Below are positions 1 to 7,933 of a DNA stretch of 64,000 nucleotides, piece by piece (positions within the stretch are counted from its first letter, which is position 1; each line of letters opens with the position of its first letter). The position numbers were made by a program, and so were the translations under genes. Under the pieces are notes generated by a model. That model did no database searches, was not told the DNA's origin, and worked only from the letters and a program-made list of their open reading frames with translations. Source of the stretch: JASGDN01 sp049840815 (lineage in GTDB: Bacteria; Chloroflexota; Chloroflexia; Thermomicrobiales; UBA6265); the NCBI GenBank assembly GCA_049840815.1, contig JASGJI010000014.1:124001-188000 (forward strand), given 5' to 3'.

Positions 1-234
1 GCGCTGGCATCCGGTGCGGCGCTCGGCAGCCTGGTGACGGGTGTGGTGCTCGATGAACTCGGTACCCGCACGGGGCAGACGCTTGGCCTGATCGGCGCGC
101 TGGGTGCGGCGGTGGGCGTGATGGTCTGGGCGCAGCACTTGAAGCCACCGGCCGACGACCACACGGATTCCGATCCTGCCGGCGACGGGGGCGAGATGGC
201 GCCGCGCCTCGTAACGTCGGCCGATCCGGCCTGA
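1..234 (+). CDS. MFS transporter, C-terminal fragment (5' end outside window)
   Basis: The reading frame is open from the first base and ends with TGA at 234, so only the last 77 residues are present. The visible part has two hydrophobic stretches rich in Gly and Ala, separated by a short loop with Asp-Glu and Arg. This looks like the last two membrane helices of a major facilitator transporter. A polar, acidic cytoplasmic tail of about 35 residues follows. The substrate cannot be told. A family other than MFS is possible because no full motif is visible. Confidence 0.6.
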   Translation, partial: ALASGAALGSLVTGVVLDELGTRTGQTLGLIGALGAAVGVMVWAQHLKPPADDHTDSDPAGDGGEMAPRLVTSADPA

Positions 235-320
235 TCGATACATACGCTTGGTAAGCGCGTCGATCTATACTGACGCGATGTCCCCTCACTGCGTGTATGG
301 TCTTTCTGAAAGAGGATGAT

Positions 321-584
321 ATGGCCGTCCGAAAACCCGAAAATCATCGCTCCGAGCGTCGACGAGGATCGTCGGTCTACACGCAACGGTTCACCCCTTC
401 GCCATCCCAGGACCAGATGATGAATGGCGATGATGGCCGGCGGCTTCTGGACGAGAAGTCGCGGGCGTATTTCAACGTGAGCGGGGACGAGTTCGCCGAA
501 CTCTACCGGGCCGGGGTCTACAACCTCGATCATCCCAAAGTCGCGAAACTCGGCATGCTGGTAGCCATCCTCGACGGAGACTGA
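321..584 (+). CDS. Small hypothetical protein, first gene of a coupled pair
   Basis: This encodes an 87-residue basic-then-acidic protein I do not recognise. The ATG at 321 is preferred over the ATG at 297 because a purine-rich GAAAGAGGATG stretch lies just before it. The N-terminal 30 residues are very rich in Arg and Ser and probably disordered. The C-terminal half has alternating hydrophobic residues compatible with a small helical domain. The stop codon is followed after one base by the ATG of the next gene, so the two are almost certainly co-translated. The small-plus-larger pair resembles toxin-antitoxin layout, but no family evidence supports that. Confidence 0.6.
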   Translation: MAVRKPENHRSERRRGSSVYTQRFTPSPSQDQMMNGDDGRRLLDEKSRAYFNVSGDEFAELYRAGVYNLDHPKVAKLGMLVAILDGD

Positions 585-585
585 G

Positions 586-1161
586 ATGGCCGGGAGAACC
601 CCACGGCAAGCGGTCCGGGCGTTCTTCGCGCCGATCAAGACCGCTGTTGGCTGCGTGTCCTCACAGCCGCTTACGCTCCTCGTGGAACCCGATTTCCGGA
701 TTGGGGCGCGTATCGGAGCGATGACGCAGAATCTGGACGCGATTCCAGTGCGGGGAACGTTAGGAACGTTCTGGATCTCGCTGGCGATCGCAGGACAGGT
801 TGTCGAGGACGATCGGCCCGATCGCGGTCCGTTTCGTGTCATGACCACCCAATACAGCTTTACGCTTTCTGAAGATGCAGACGAAGCACGAGAGATGCTT
901 GCCTATCATTGGACGCCAGAGGCACCCGGGGATCAGGTGCGCGCTCCGCATCTCCATGTTGGCCGAACCGTCCTCAACGATCGATACCGCGATGACCCAA
1001 TGTGTCTGCATCGGCGGCACATTCGTACCGACCGCGTGTCTGTCGAGCAATTCGCCCTCTTGTTGATCGAGGAATTTCGCGTCACGCCGCAGAACCCTCG
1101 ATGGCATAGCGTCCTGGCATCATCACACGGCACCTTTGCCCGGTATCGCCGCCCCATATAA
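586..1161 (+). CDS. Hypothetical protein, second gene of a coupled pair
   Basis: This 191-residue soluble protein has no signal peptide or membrane segment. It starts one base after the stop of the upstream 87-residue gene. Notable features are a His-Leu-His-Val motif near residue 123, a His-rich stretch with Arg and Thr near residues 143-148, and an amphipathic C-terminal helix followed by a Trp-His pair. Clustered His residues could form a metal or catalytic site, but this is inference. I cannot assign a family. Codon use looks normal for the region. A weak hairpin at 1198-1223 may end the unit. Confidence 0.65.
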   Translation: MAGRTPRQAVRAFFAPIKTAVGCVSSQPLTLLVEPDFRIGARIGAMTQNLDAIPVRGTLGTFWISLAIAGQVVEDDRPDRGPFRVMTTQYSFTLSEDADEAREMLAYHWTPEAPGDQVRAPHLHVGRTVLNDRYRDDPMCLHRRHIRTDRVSVEQFALLLIEEFRVTPQNPRWHSVLASSHGTFARYRRPI

Positions 1162-1653
1162 GGGTCCCGTCAGTGATCTGACCACCCTGTTGGTCCCATA
1201 TCTTGGGGCATCCCCAACGATATCCACATATCGACCACAACTTATCCACATGTCCCGACAGTATTGTACGTACACGTCCCATCCAAACGCGATCACGCGC
1301 GACCGCAGAGTCATCCCCAAGCGCGTGATCTTGCCTCCGAGTGTCATGCGGAGCTGGGGAGCGTTCGGGTCGCTCGTAGGGACCAACCCGAAAACGATTT
1401 GGGCGATGCCGGAGGATCGAACCGTGCGTCGCTATCGGGGCCGATCCGGATTCGGCATCGAGCAGCCACACACCAGCTCCGGAACGATCTCAGCATCCTC
1501 ATAGACGCGCGCCCCGCAGCAATGACTGCGAGGGTCGCGTCTACGGGCAGGAAAAGGATCTGAACTGCTCTCACCTTGCCATCACGAAATGTGAACCCCA
1601 TCCCCCGCGTCCCTAGCCTCTCGACCGAACGCGGTTCTTGCCGTAGGATGACG
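1162..1653. other. Non-coding gap of about 500 bases
   Basis: I see no convincing gene here. Several short open frames exist on both strands, but none has a ribosome-binding site or a natural-looking protein. The stretch contains the hairpin at 1198-1223, a perfect DnaA-box-like nonamer TTATCCACA at 1242-1250 with a one-mismatch copy at 1220-1228, and a ten-base palindrome TGTACGTACA at 1265-1274 that recurs at 10244-10253. Confidence 0.5.
1198..1223 (+). terminator. Imperfect hairpin after the unknown gene pair
   Basis: ATATC-TTGGGG pairs with CCCCAA-(C)-GATAT around a CAT loop, with one bulged C. It lies 37 bases after the stop at 1161. There is no T-run after it, so termination is only inferred. 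Confidence 0.35.
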
Positions 1654-1685
1654 TTGACTAGTCAGAATCTGACTACGACAGTCGT
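1654..1685 (+). promoter_or_regulatory. Double inverted repeat upstream of modA
   Basis: A perfect 17-base inverted repeat (TAGTCAGA-A-TCTGACTA) spans 1659-1675. A second perfect one (ACGAC-A-GTCGT) overlaps it by one base at 1675-1685. A TTGACT that could be a -35 box lies at 1654-1659. The pair sits about 55 bases before the start of the molybdate-binding protein gene, where a repressor such as a ModE-type or other metal-oxyanion regulator could bind. The regulator is not in this window. Confidence 0.5.
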
Positions 1686-1739
1686 GTTCGGGCGTCGCCG
1701 TGGGGCGGGAGCGTCCGGCGAGGGATGCGAGGAGTGATG

Positions 1740-2696
1740 ATGCGCACCAGTGTTCGAGATGCCCAGACGCGAGCGGTCAGCCCGCTCGGCTTCGGGGTTC
1801 GATCGGCCTTCAGTCTGTTGCTGATGGTTCTCAGCCTTGTCTTCGTGGCGGCGCCCGCGTCGCCTGTCTCCGCACAGGGATCAGCAGCGATCTCCTGCGA
1901 TCCAGCCACGCCAACTGCGTCCGGCGCAGCGGCGGCCGCATCCCCGGTCGCGCCGGTGTCGGCCGAGTTCCCGGCTGATGGCGGAGCGATCACCGTCTTC
2001 GCCGCCGCGTCGCTCACCGATGCGTTCGCGACCATCGTGAATGACATCCAGACCGCCCACCCGAACGTCACGATCACGATCGAGACGGGGGGTTCGCAGG
2101 CGCTGGTCACGCAGTTGACCGAAGGAGCCAAGGCGGATGTACTCGCAACCGCCAACACGTCCACGATGAAGACAGCCCAGGAGGCCGGCCTGATCGATGG
2201 CACGCCGACGATCTTCACCGGCAACCGCCTCGTGATCGTGACGCCGGACGGCAACCCCGCCGGCATCTCCACGCTCGATGACCTCGCGAAGGACGGCGTG
2301 AAGCTGGTCATCGCCGGGTCCGATGTCCCGGTCGGCTCCTACACGCGCAAGACGCTCTGCTCCTATGTTTCCAAGGGGAATGCGCCGGAAGGCTTCCTCG
2401 ACGCGGTGAACGCGAACGTCGTTTCCCAGGAGACGGATGTCCGCAGCGTGCTCGCCAAGGTCCAGCTGGGCGAGGCCGATGCCGGCATCGTCTACGCCAG
2501 CGACGCGGTCGCCAGCAACCTCGCTGGCACCGTCGTGGGTACCGTCGAGTTCCCGTTCGAGACGACGGCGACCTACCCGATCGCGCCGGTCGCGGGCGGC
2601 AACACGGAGTTGGCACAGGCGTTCATCACCTACGTCCTCAGCCCGGAAGGCCAGAAGGTGCTCTCGGACTACGGCTTCGTCAAGTCCGGATCGTAA
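1740..2696 (+). CDS. modA: Molybdate/tungstate ABC transporter substrate-binding protein
   Basis: The protein binds molybdate or tungstate outside the cell and delivers it to a ModBC permease. About 318 residues begin with a signal peptide (hydrophobic stretch near residues 20-45) and a Pro-Ala-Ser linker. The mature ModA fold starts with the family's Val-Phe-Ala-Ala-Ala-Ser-Leu-Thr opening. Later parts carry Gly-Ala-Lys-Ala-Asp-Val, Asp-Val-Pro-Val-Gly and Ala-Gly-Ile-Val-Tyr-Ala-Ser-Asp segments, all typical oxyanion-binding loops. The start at 1740 is chosen because AGGAG at 1730-1734 is well spaced; 1725 and 1737 are alternatives. No modB or modC follows, so the permease must be elsewhere or the protein serves another role. 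Confidence 0.9.
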   Translation: MRTSVRDAQTRAVSPLGFGVRSAFSLLLMVLSLVFVAAPASPVSAQGSAAISCDPATPTASGAAAAASPVAPVSAEFPADGGAITVFAAASLTDAFATIVNDIQTAHPNVTITIETGGSQALVTQLTEGAKADVLATANTSTMKTAQEAGLIDGTPTIFTGNRLVIVTPDGNPAGISTLDDLAKDGVKLVIAGSDVPVGSYTRKTLCSYVSKGNAPEGFLDAVNANVVSQETDVRSVLAKVQLGEADAGIVYASDAVASNLAGTVVGTVEFPFETTATYPIAPVAGGNTELAQAFITYVLSPEGQKVLSDYGFVKSGS

Positions 2697-2798
2697 CGCC
2701 AATCGGGAGCGATCCTGCCGATGGCCGGACCCACCGTGCCGCGCGCTCTGCACCGGTCGGTGGGTCCGTTTCGTTTCACGTATCCGAAGGGATCCCTC

Positions 2799-3401
2799 AT
2801 GCCCCTCGTCCGCTCCCTATTCCGGCCAATCGCGGCCCTGATGCTCCTGCTTGGCGCGCTCGTGGCACCCGTTTCGGCGATCGCGCACGACGCGACGCCA
2901 GCCGCGACCACCGGGGAGGCATCCCCGGTCTCCGCAACGTCGATCCGCGTCTTCGGCATCACCGGCGATGTCACCCTCACGGTCGATGACCTGAAGGCCC
3001 TGCCGGTGGAATCGGTCGATGTCACCTTCATGGCCAGCGGCGAGGAGCAGCAGCACTCCTTCACGGGCACGTCGCTGCTCGGGGCTCTGGAGTCCATCGG
3101 CCTCCCCTTCCCGGAAAATGCGAAGAACCCGCTGCTGCAGACGTATCTCGTGATCACGGCCAACGATGGCTACCAGGTCGTTGTCTCCGGTGGCGAGCTC
3201 GATCCGGCCTTCGGCAACGTGCCGATGCTGCTCGCGTGGGAGCAGGACGGCGCGGCGCTGGAAGGAACGGATGGTCCGGTACGCCTGGTGGTGCCGGGCG
3301 ACACCAAGGGAGGTCGGTACGTTCACGGCATCGTCTCCATCGAGGTGCTGAACCTGAACCCGGAGATCGGGCCGGCGCCGGCCGCGACGCCGGTCGGCTG
3401 A
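2799..3401 (+). CDS. Secreted molybdopterin-binding-fold protein (sulfite oxidase/YedY-like domain)
   Basis: This 200-residue protein has a signal peptide (about residues 1-28) and one domain of the oxidoreductase molybdopterin-binding type. Supporting segments are Leu-Lys-Ala-Leu-Pro, a Thr-Gly-Thr-Ser-Leu-Leu-Gly-Ala-Leu stretch, Asn-Asp-Gly-Tyr-Gln-Val, Pro-Met-Leu-Leu-Ala-Trp, and Pro-Val-Arg-Leu-Val-Val-Pro-Gly-Asp near the end. The domain contains no Cys at all, so the usual Mo-ligating Cys is absent. It is probably a non-catalytic binder or structural relative. It follows modA by about 100 bases and probably shares its transcript. The ATG at 2799 has GAAGGGA before it. Confidence 0.75.
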   Translation: MPLVRSLFRPIAALMLLLGALVAPVSAIAHDATPAATTGEASPVSATSIRVFGITGDVTLTVDDLKALPVESVDVTFMASGEEQQHSFTGTSLLGALESIGLPFPENAKNPLLQTYLVITANDGYQVVVSGGELDPAFGNVPMLLAWEQDGAALEGTDGPVRLVVPGDTKGGRYVHGIVSIEVLNLNPEIGPAPAATPVG

Positions 3402-3420
3402 TTCCGTTCATCCCGTCACC

Positions 3421-3458
3421 ACGAAGGCCTCCCGCGAGCGTTCGCGGGAGGCCTTCGT
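3421..3458 (+). terminator. Terminator hairpin after the modA unit
   Basis: A perfect 17-bp stem (ACGAAGGCC...GGCCTTCGT) with a GCGT loop lies 20 bases after the stop at 3401. It is followed by TCCTT only, not a strong T-run. Confidence 0.75.
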
Positions 3459-3687
3459 CCTTGAGGAATACGGACCAAACCTGTCCGCACAGGTCTCTAC
3501 CCTGATGGCAGACATCGCGGCAGGGTCGAGCATCGCCCCTCCTCACGATCCCGCCAGCGACGGCCCCCAAACGGCTGCGGCGTGGAGCTTCGTGTCGTTC
3601 GTTCCCCTGCCCGATTGTCTCCCCCGGTCGCGGAACGGTCCGTGCGCCGGAACAATCAGCGACGAAGCGTACGAGCGGAGGATGCCA

Positions 3688-4206
3688 GTGACTAAGACAC
3701 CCACCATCACCAACGCGATTCCGGTTGAGACATTCCGCGCCGCATTGCTGACCATGCTGACCGAGGCATTCGACGGCACGGAAGGCCCGCAGACATTCTT
3801 CACCGACAAGGGCACCTCCCTCTTCGAGACCCTGGCAGGGATCGACGCGGCGACCGCCTCACGCACGTTCTCGGATCGTGCCTCAAACATCGCGGCGCAG
3901 GTGAATCACATCCGGTTCTATCTCGATGCGTTGATGGAAGGCCTCACGTCCGGCTGGAAGCCAGCCGACTGGCCCGGTTCATGGAAGGTCGGAGCGGTCT
4001 CCGACACTGAGTGGCAGGATCTGGTCAACCGCCTGATGGCGAGCTATGCGCGGATTCGGGCCTTCGCGGAGACGAACGAAACGTGGACGGGTGACTACAT
4101 CGGAGGTGGCATCGCCATCGTGGCGCACACCGCCTATCACCTCGGCGAGATCCGAAGCTCGCTGGCGGCGCTGCACGTCCCCGAGCCCTCGGATGACGAA
4201 GCGTAG
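3688..4206 (+). CDS. DinB-family protein, copy 1
   Basis: This 172-residue protein belongs to the DinB/YfiT-like four-helix-bundle superfamily. Members bind a divalent metal through three His and often serve as thiol-dependent transferases or have no known role. A His sits in the Gln-Val-Asn-His helix near residue 76, and another in His-Thr-Ala-Tyr-His-Leu-Gly-Glu-Ile near residue 151, the usual C-terminal metal helix. GGAGG at 3677-3681 is well spaced for GTG at 3688 but abuts ATG at 3682, so GTG is preferred. The next gene is a clear paralogue, indicating tandem duplication. Confidence 0.8.
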   Translation: MTKTPTITNAIPVETFRAALLTMLTEAFDGTEGPQTFFTDKGTSLFETLAGIDAATASRTFSDRASNIAAQVNHIRFYLDALMEGLTSGWKPADWPGSWKVGAVSDTEWQDLVNRLMASYARIRAFAETNETWTGDYIGGGIAIVAHTAYHLGEIRSSLAALHVPEPSDDEA

Positions 4207-4229
4207 TCTGGCGACGGAAGGACGCATCC

Positions 4230-4751
4230 ATGACGGATATCGATAAGAACGACGGGCTGGCACCTTCGGCAGCGCTGACCGATGTCATCCGCACCGATGC
4301 GCTGGACCTGCTGGAAGAGGTCTTCGTCACGCATCACGGCTATATCCTCGATCGCGGAACCTCCATGTTCGAGACACTGGCCGGGATCGACGCGGTGACC
4401 GCGTCGTTGGCCTACTCCCCAACCTGCGGCACCCTGGCGGCGCAGGTCAATCACACCCGCTTCTACCTCGACGTCGTGCTCCGGTCCGTCCGCGATGGCG
4501 ACAACACCCCGGCCAACTGGGATTCGTCCTGGGAGGTCGGCGAGGTGACAGACGCAGAGTGGACGGAGTTGGTCGCGGGACTGCGCGCCTCGTACGACGA
4601 GGTGCATGCCTTCATTTCGTCACGGGAGACGTGGGACGAAGCCTCGGTGGGCGACGCAATGGCGATCGTGGCGCACAGCGCCTATCACCTCGGGGAAATT
4701 CGGCAGGCGCTGGCGGTGATCCCGCTCCTGCGTCCCGACGCGGCAGCGTAG
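4230..4751 (+). CDS. DinB-family protein, copy 2 (tandem paralogue)
   Basis: This 173-residue protein is closely similar to the preceding gene along its whole length. Shared parts include Phe-Glu-Thr-Leu-Ala-Gly-Ile-Asp-Ala, Ala-Ala-Gln-Val-Asn-His and Ala-Tyr-His-Leu-Gly-Glu-Ile-Arg. The metal-binding His positions are kept in both copies. The ATG follows GACGGAAGGACG. It lies 23 bases after copy 1, so the two form one operon. A 20-bp perfect hairpin then ends the unit. Function beyond DinB fold is unknown. Confidence 0.8.
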   Translation: MTDIDKNDGLAPSAALTDVIRTDALDLLEEVFVTHHGYILDRGTSMFETLAGIDAVTASLAYSPTCGTLAAQVNHTRFYLDVVLRSVRDGDNTPANWDSSWEVGEVTDAEWTELVAGLRASYDEVHAFISSRETWDEASVGDAMAIVAHSAYHLGEIRQALAVIPLLRPDAAA

Positions 4752-4800
4752 GCGTCACGCTGATCCTCCCACGGAACGCAGATCGCACGGCGGTACCCGG

Positions 4801-4843
4801 ATGCAGGGAGGCGGCGCTCACGATGAGCGCCGCCTCCCTGCAT
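4801..4843. terminator. Bidirectional terminator between DinB operon and GNAT gene
   Basis: A perfect 20-bp stem with a CGA loop lies midway between a plus-strand stop at 4751 and a minus-strand stop at 4853. It is followed by TTAG on the plus strand. It can serve both converging units. Confidence 0.8.
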
Positions 4844-4852
4844 TAGCGAATC

Positions 4853-5392
4853 TCAGGAAATGATCGTGCGGGTGGGGACAGTGCTATAGCGGGGTTTGCG
4901 CATGGAAATCCCGTGCTGGCCCTTCCCGTAGTAGTTCAGGACCGTGCCGGAGCGGATGAACCCCTCCGCAGCATAGAGCGCCTGCGCCCCCGTATTGTGC
5001 TCCTGCACCATCAGCGTCACATCGCCGTCCGGGATCGCTTCGCCCAGCGCACGCAGGAGTGCTCGCCCGACCCCGCGACGTCGCGACGTCGGTCGGATCG
5101 CCAGGTTCATCACCCGGGCCGACCCGCGCGAGCGATCGCCGATGCAGCAGCCGACGACATCTCCAGTCACCGGGTCCTTCGCGACGAGGAAGACGACGCC
5201 CGGCCAGAGCCGCAGGGTCACGAGCGCGCTCCAGCCATAGGCCATGCGTGGTGGAAATGACTGCTTCTGGATCTCGACCACCGTACGGAGTTCTCCCCAG
5301 GCCACCGGTTCGATCAGGAACGGGGATGCGGGGTCGATCGGATGCGGGAAGTGGGGAGATGCCGCCGGGGAGGCAGGCGAAGGTGTGTCCAT
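4853..5392 (-). CDS. GNAT-family N-acetyltransferase (RimI-like)
   Basis: The GNAT domain transfers an acetyl group from acetyl-CoA to an amine. The 179-residue protein has a Pro-Ala-Ser-rich N-terminus and a GNAT domain from about residue 30. The acetyl-CoA loop is Arg-Arg-Arg-Gly-Val-Gly-Arg-Ala-Leu. The C-terminal Asn-Thr-Gly-Ala-Gln-Ala-Leu-Tyr-Ala-Ala-Glu-Gly-Phe segment is the RimI-type motif B. The start at 5392 is preferred because residues before it look unnatural, but no strong ribosome site is seen and 5434 is possible. Substrate unknown. Confidence 0.8.
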   Translation of the reverse strand: MDTPSPASPAASPHFPHPIDPASPFLIEPVAWGELRTVVEIQKQSFPPRMAYGWSALVTLRLWPGVVFLVAKDPVTGDVVGCCIGDRSRGSARVMNLAIRPTSRRRGVGRALLRALGEAIPDGDVTLMVQEHNTGAQALYAAEGFIRSGTVLNYYGKGQHGISMRKPRYSTVPTRTIIS

Positions 5393-5446
5393 CGGGCAAT
5401 CGTACCGCAGGAGGCGAGGATTTCGGCCCGCCATTCGATCAGGAAC

Positions 5447-6340
5447 CTACGAGGACGGAAGCGCCTCCAACGAGGCGGTAACGATCGGCCTGGAGGTCGG
5501 GCTGGGGCTGCCTGTCGGGCCGGGTTCGAGTGTGATTTCAAGCGTCTGGTACATGCCAGGGCGGAGCATGGTCGCGAATCCGCCCGGCCCCAGCGTTCCG
5601 GCGGAAACCGGGCCGTTCGTGCCGACGAGCCAGACCTGATAGACACGATCAGCGGGCGCAGTGGGCAGGTTGGTCGTGGAAAGCACCAGCAGCCCGGTCT
5701 CCGGATCGTAGTGGAGGGCGGCGCGGGCATCGTCCGGCAAGGGGGTGGCGAAAGAGAGCGCGACGTTCACGCGGGAATCGGATGCGGCGTCGTTCCGGGG
5801 AGCAAGCTGATAGCCCAGGAAGACCGCTCCGGCGAGCAGGGTGACGAACGCAATCACCGCGATCGCGCGCATGAGCGTACGGTTTCTGCTCACACGAGTC
5901 TCTGGGCCGATCGGGTCGGTTGCGGCGGGAGCAGCGATGGTAACGATCCCTTCCGAACCGCTCGCGAAGATCGAGCGCGGTTCGGCGGAGGGTGTCACCG
6001 GCGACGTATGGCGTTGCCCAAGGCGGTTCGGCACGTGCGGGGTACCCGGATCGACCGCGGGCGGCTCCGGACTCGAAGCCGCCTCCGTGGGGAGGTCTGC
6101 GTGCGAATCGTCCAGCGAGGCGGGATCTGGTCCGGCAGTCGGGTCGTCTTCGCGCGATCGACTTTCCGCGCTCTCGGCGAGGGCGCTGCGCAAGGATGCA
6201 CCAGGGTCGGTGGCGACGTAAGCCATCAACGCCGCGCGTTCGTCTGGCGTGATCGTGCCAAGGGCAGCGGCGCGTACGAGGCCTTCGTAGTAGGCGTGAT
6301 CGTGGTGGTCGGGACGATCGGCAGGTTCCAACGTACTCAC
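5447..6340 (-). CDS. Membrane-anchored anti-sigma factor, RskA-like
   Basis: Anti-sigma factors of this type hold an ECF sigma factor at the membrane until a signal arrives. The 297-residue protein has a short N-terminal helical region (residues 15-50) resembling a zinc-less anti-sigma domain. A disordered Pro/Ser/Glu-rich linker follows, then one membrane helix (about 153-177) and an RskA-type extracellular domain. That domain contains Tyr-Gln-Val-Trp-Leu-Val and Gly-Pro-Gly-Gly-Phe, its hallmarks. The start is GTG. No ECF sigma gene lies next to it, which is unusual, because such pairs are normally adjacent. Confidence 0.75.
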   Translation of the reverse strand: MSTLEPADRPDHHDHAYYEGLVRAAALGTITPDERAALMAYVATDPGASLRSALAESAESRSREDDPTAGPDPASLDDSHADLPTEAASSPEPPAVDPGTPHVPNRLGQRHTSPVTPSAEPRSIFASGSEGIVTIAAPAATDPIGPETRVSRNRTLMRAIAVIAFVTLLAGAVFLGYQLAPRNDAASDSRVNVALSFATPLPDDARAALHYDPETGLLVLSTTNLPTAPADRVYQVWLVGTNGPVSAGTLGPGGFATMLRPGMYQTLEITLEPGPTGSPSPTSRPIVTASLEALPSS

Positions 6341-6720
6341 CTTGCTGTCCGGAGGAATCGAGCGATCGGATCGGGCACACCATGACCCGACACGGCGTGT
6401 CCTGTCGCGTCAAGCCGGGATGTGTGCGGATGATGATAGTGGGAACCGCCCTCCACGGCGAGGGTCGACACATACGATAACGCCATGAATACACAAGAAT
6501 TGCTCCACATCGTTCGCCAAGGACTCGCGACTCCTATCGAAAGGGGCACGAACGTGACTGGATGGCGATTCTGGTGGATGGTGGCATCGGACCGACACGC
6601 GGTCGATCCGACCTGACCACCCGTCAAACCAGGCGTGCAGACTCCCGCACTTCACCCGGATTCGGTATGACGCTGCGGGAACTCCTGCAATGGAGGGACG
6701 CGATCAACGCCGAACGCCAC
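6341..6720. other. Upstream region of the anti-sigma gene, no gene seen
   Basis: A 96-codon frame (6337-6627, minus) overlaps the anti-sigma start, but its protein looks like chance translation. A 13-base perfect palindrome GACACG-G-CGTGTC lies at 6389-6401 beside a minus-strand TTGACG at 6413-6408, a possible operator with a -35 box; the matching -10 is poor. Confidence 0.4.
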
Positions 6721-6759
6721 CACCCCGATTGCCCCAGACAGGCTGGAGCAATCGGGGTG
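6721..6759 (-). terminator. Terminator hairpin after dioxygenase gene
   Basis: CACCCCGATTGC pairs with GCAATCGGGGTG, with a smaller CCAG/CTGG stem inside the loop. It lies 37 bases beyond the minus-strand stop at 6797. Confidence 0.65.
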
Positions 6760-6796
6760 TTGGCTACCGGAATATCAGTTTCCTGGACGTGGCCGG

Positions 6797-7780
6797 TCAG
6801 TCTCCGCCCGGAGGCGGGCCACCCTGACCACCGCCACCGGGACCACCCTGACCGCCACCCCCGCCGTTGCCAGCGCCATTGCCGTAGTCGGCGGTCTGGT
6901 CGATGCCGATCACGATGGTGCCGGTGAAGCCGTCTGCATAGCTGGCCTCGTTCACCGGGGTCAGCGTCAGGAAGAACGTCGTGTCGCCTTCCTCCACCCC
7001 GCCGAAGACGCCGTCATCCGCGAAGGGCAGGAAGGTGGTGGAGCGCTGCGCGTAGGGCTCCAGGGTGGCGATCTGGGTGGTGATCGCGTCGTCAAAGGCG
7101 AGCTGGCCGGTGTGGGCCGTGGTGCCGCCATCGTAGGTGCCGTCCGCAGTCGCGCCGCCGACGTGGACCTTCATGTGGATGTGAATGGCACGGCCGGAAT
7201 ACCAGCCGGGATAGATGGTGGTGAACTCGGCGAGGCCGTTGGCATCGGTGAGCATCACCCCGCGCAGGAAGGTATCCGGGTTGGAGCCGTCATCCACGTA
7301 GGCGTCCGTCCCGCCGGGATTGCTGCCGGTGAAGCCGGAGTAGAACCCGTTGGCATCGCAGTGCCAGACATCGACGGCGGCGTTCTCGATCGGGGTGCAG
7401 GTGGAAGCGTCCACGACCGTGATCTGAAGGTCGAGCGGAACGCCGGCCTTGCCCTCGGTGATGTCGTTGCGCACCAGCAGGTCATCGAGCCAGTACGGGC
7501 CTTCGGTGAGTTCCGGCGTGAGCACGCACATCGCCGTGTTGGCCGAGGTGTCCTGCGCAAGGGCGACCGCATCACGCGCGGTGAGGCTACGGTTCAACAT
7601 CGCGCCACCAAGGGCCATGCCCCCGACGGCGGCACCGGCGCCGGCCTTGAGCACGAAACGACGCGAGAGGTTCGCCGTGGTGAATCGCTCGTGGAGTCGG
7701 GCATTGTCGAGCTGCTCGTCGGTCGGCCAGTTGGCATCGCGGACGCCGGGGAGCTTCTTTGCGGGAGTGAGGGTCGGCAT
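6797..7780 (-). CDS. Tat-exported intradiol ring-cleavage dioxygenase
   Basis: This family uses non-haem Fe(III) to cut catechol-type rings between the two hydroxyls. The 327-residue protein has a twin-arginine signal (Ser-Arg-Arg-Phe-Val-Leu-Lys, residues 39-45) followed by a Gly/Ala hydrophobic stretch. It is therefore probably exported folded. Likely iron ligands are Tyr96 (Gly-Pro-Tyr-Trp), Tyr194 (Pro-Gly-Trp-Tyr), His200 and His202 (His-Ile-His). The C-terminus is a low-complexity Gly/Asn/Gln/Pro tail. The start at 7780 follows AAGGAG by about 12 bases. No catechol pathway genes are nearby, so the aromatic substrate is unknown; an extracellular role is inferred from the Tat signal. Confidence 0.88.
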   Translation of the reverse strand: MPTLTPAKKLPGVRDANWPTDEQLDNARLHERFTTANLSRRFVLKAGAGAAVGGMALGGAMLNRSLTARDAVALAQDTSANTAMCVLTPELTEGPYWLDDLLVRNDITEGKAGVPLDLQITVVDASTCTPIENAAVDVWHCDANGFYSGFTGSNPGGTDAYVDDGSNPDTFLRGVMLTDANGLAEFTTIYPGWYSGRAIHIHMKVHVGGATADGTYDGGTTAHTGQLAFDDAITTQIATLEPYAQRSTTFLPFADDGVFGGVEEGDTTFFLTLTPVNEASYADGFTGTIVIGIDQTADYGNGAGNGGGGGQGGPGGGGQGGPPPGGD

Positions 7781-7933
7781 CGGGATGATCGCTCCTTCGC
7801 GATAGGGGCAGGATGGGAGTGGTGCCGCCCCGGATGGATGGGGCGGCGTCCTGATCCTGATGATGCACCACGCGGCTGGGGGCAATCCGGGGGTTTGCTG
7901 TGAGTATTCTGAGAGTATCTGGCGGCGTGCCTG

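Noticed and set aside
1408..1440. tRNA-like T-arm word (GGATCGAACC) on the plus strand
   Set aside because: The flanking bases do not pair into a T-stem, and no acceptor or anticodon stem can be drawn.
5342..6385. 347-codon plus-strand frame over the GNAT and anti-sigma genes
   Set aside because: Arg/Gly-rich shadow of minus-strand genes with clear domains.
6337..6627. 96-codon minus-strand frame overlapping the anti-sigma start by four bases
   Set aside because: The overlap looks like coupling, but the protein has no natural pattern and no ribosome site; it is probably chance.
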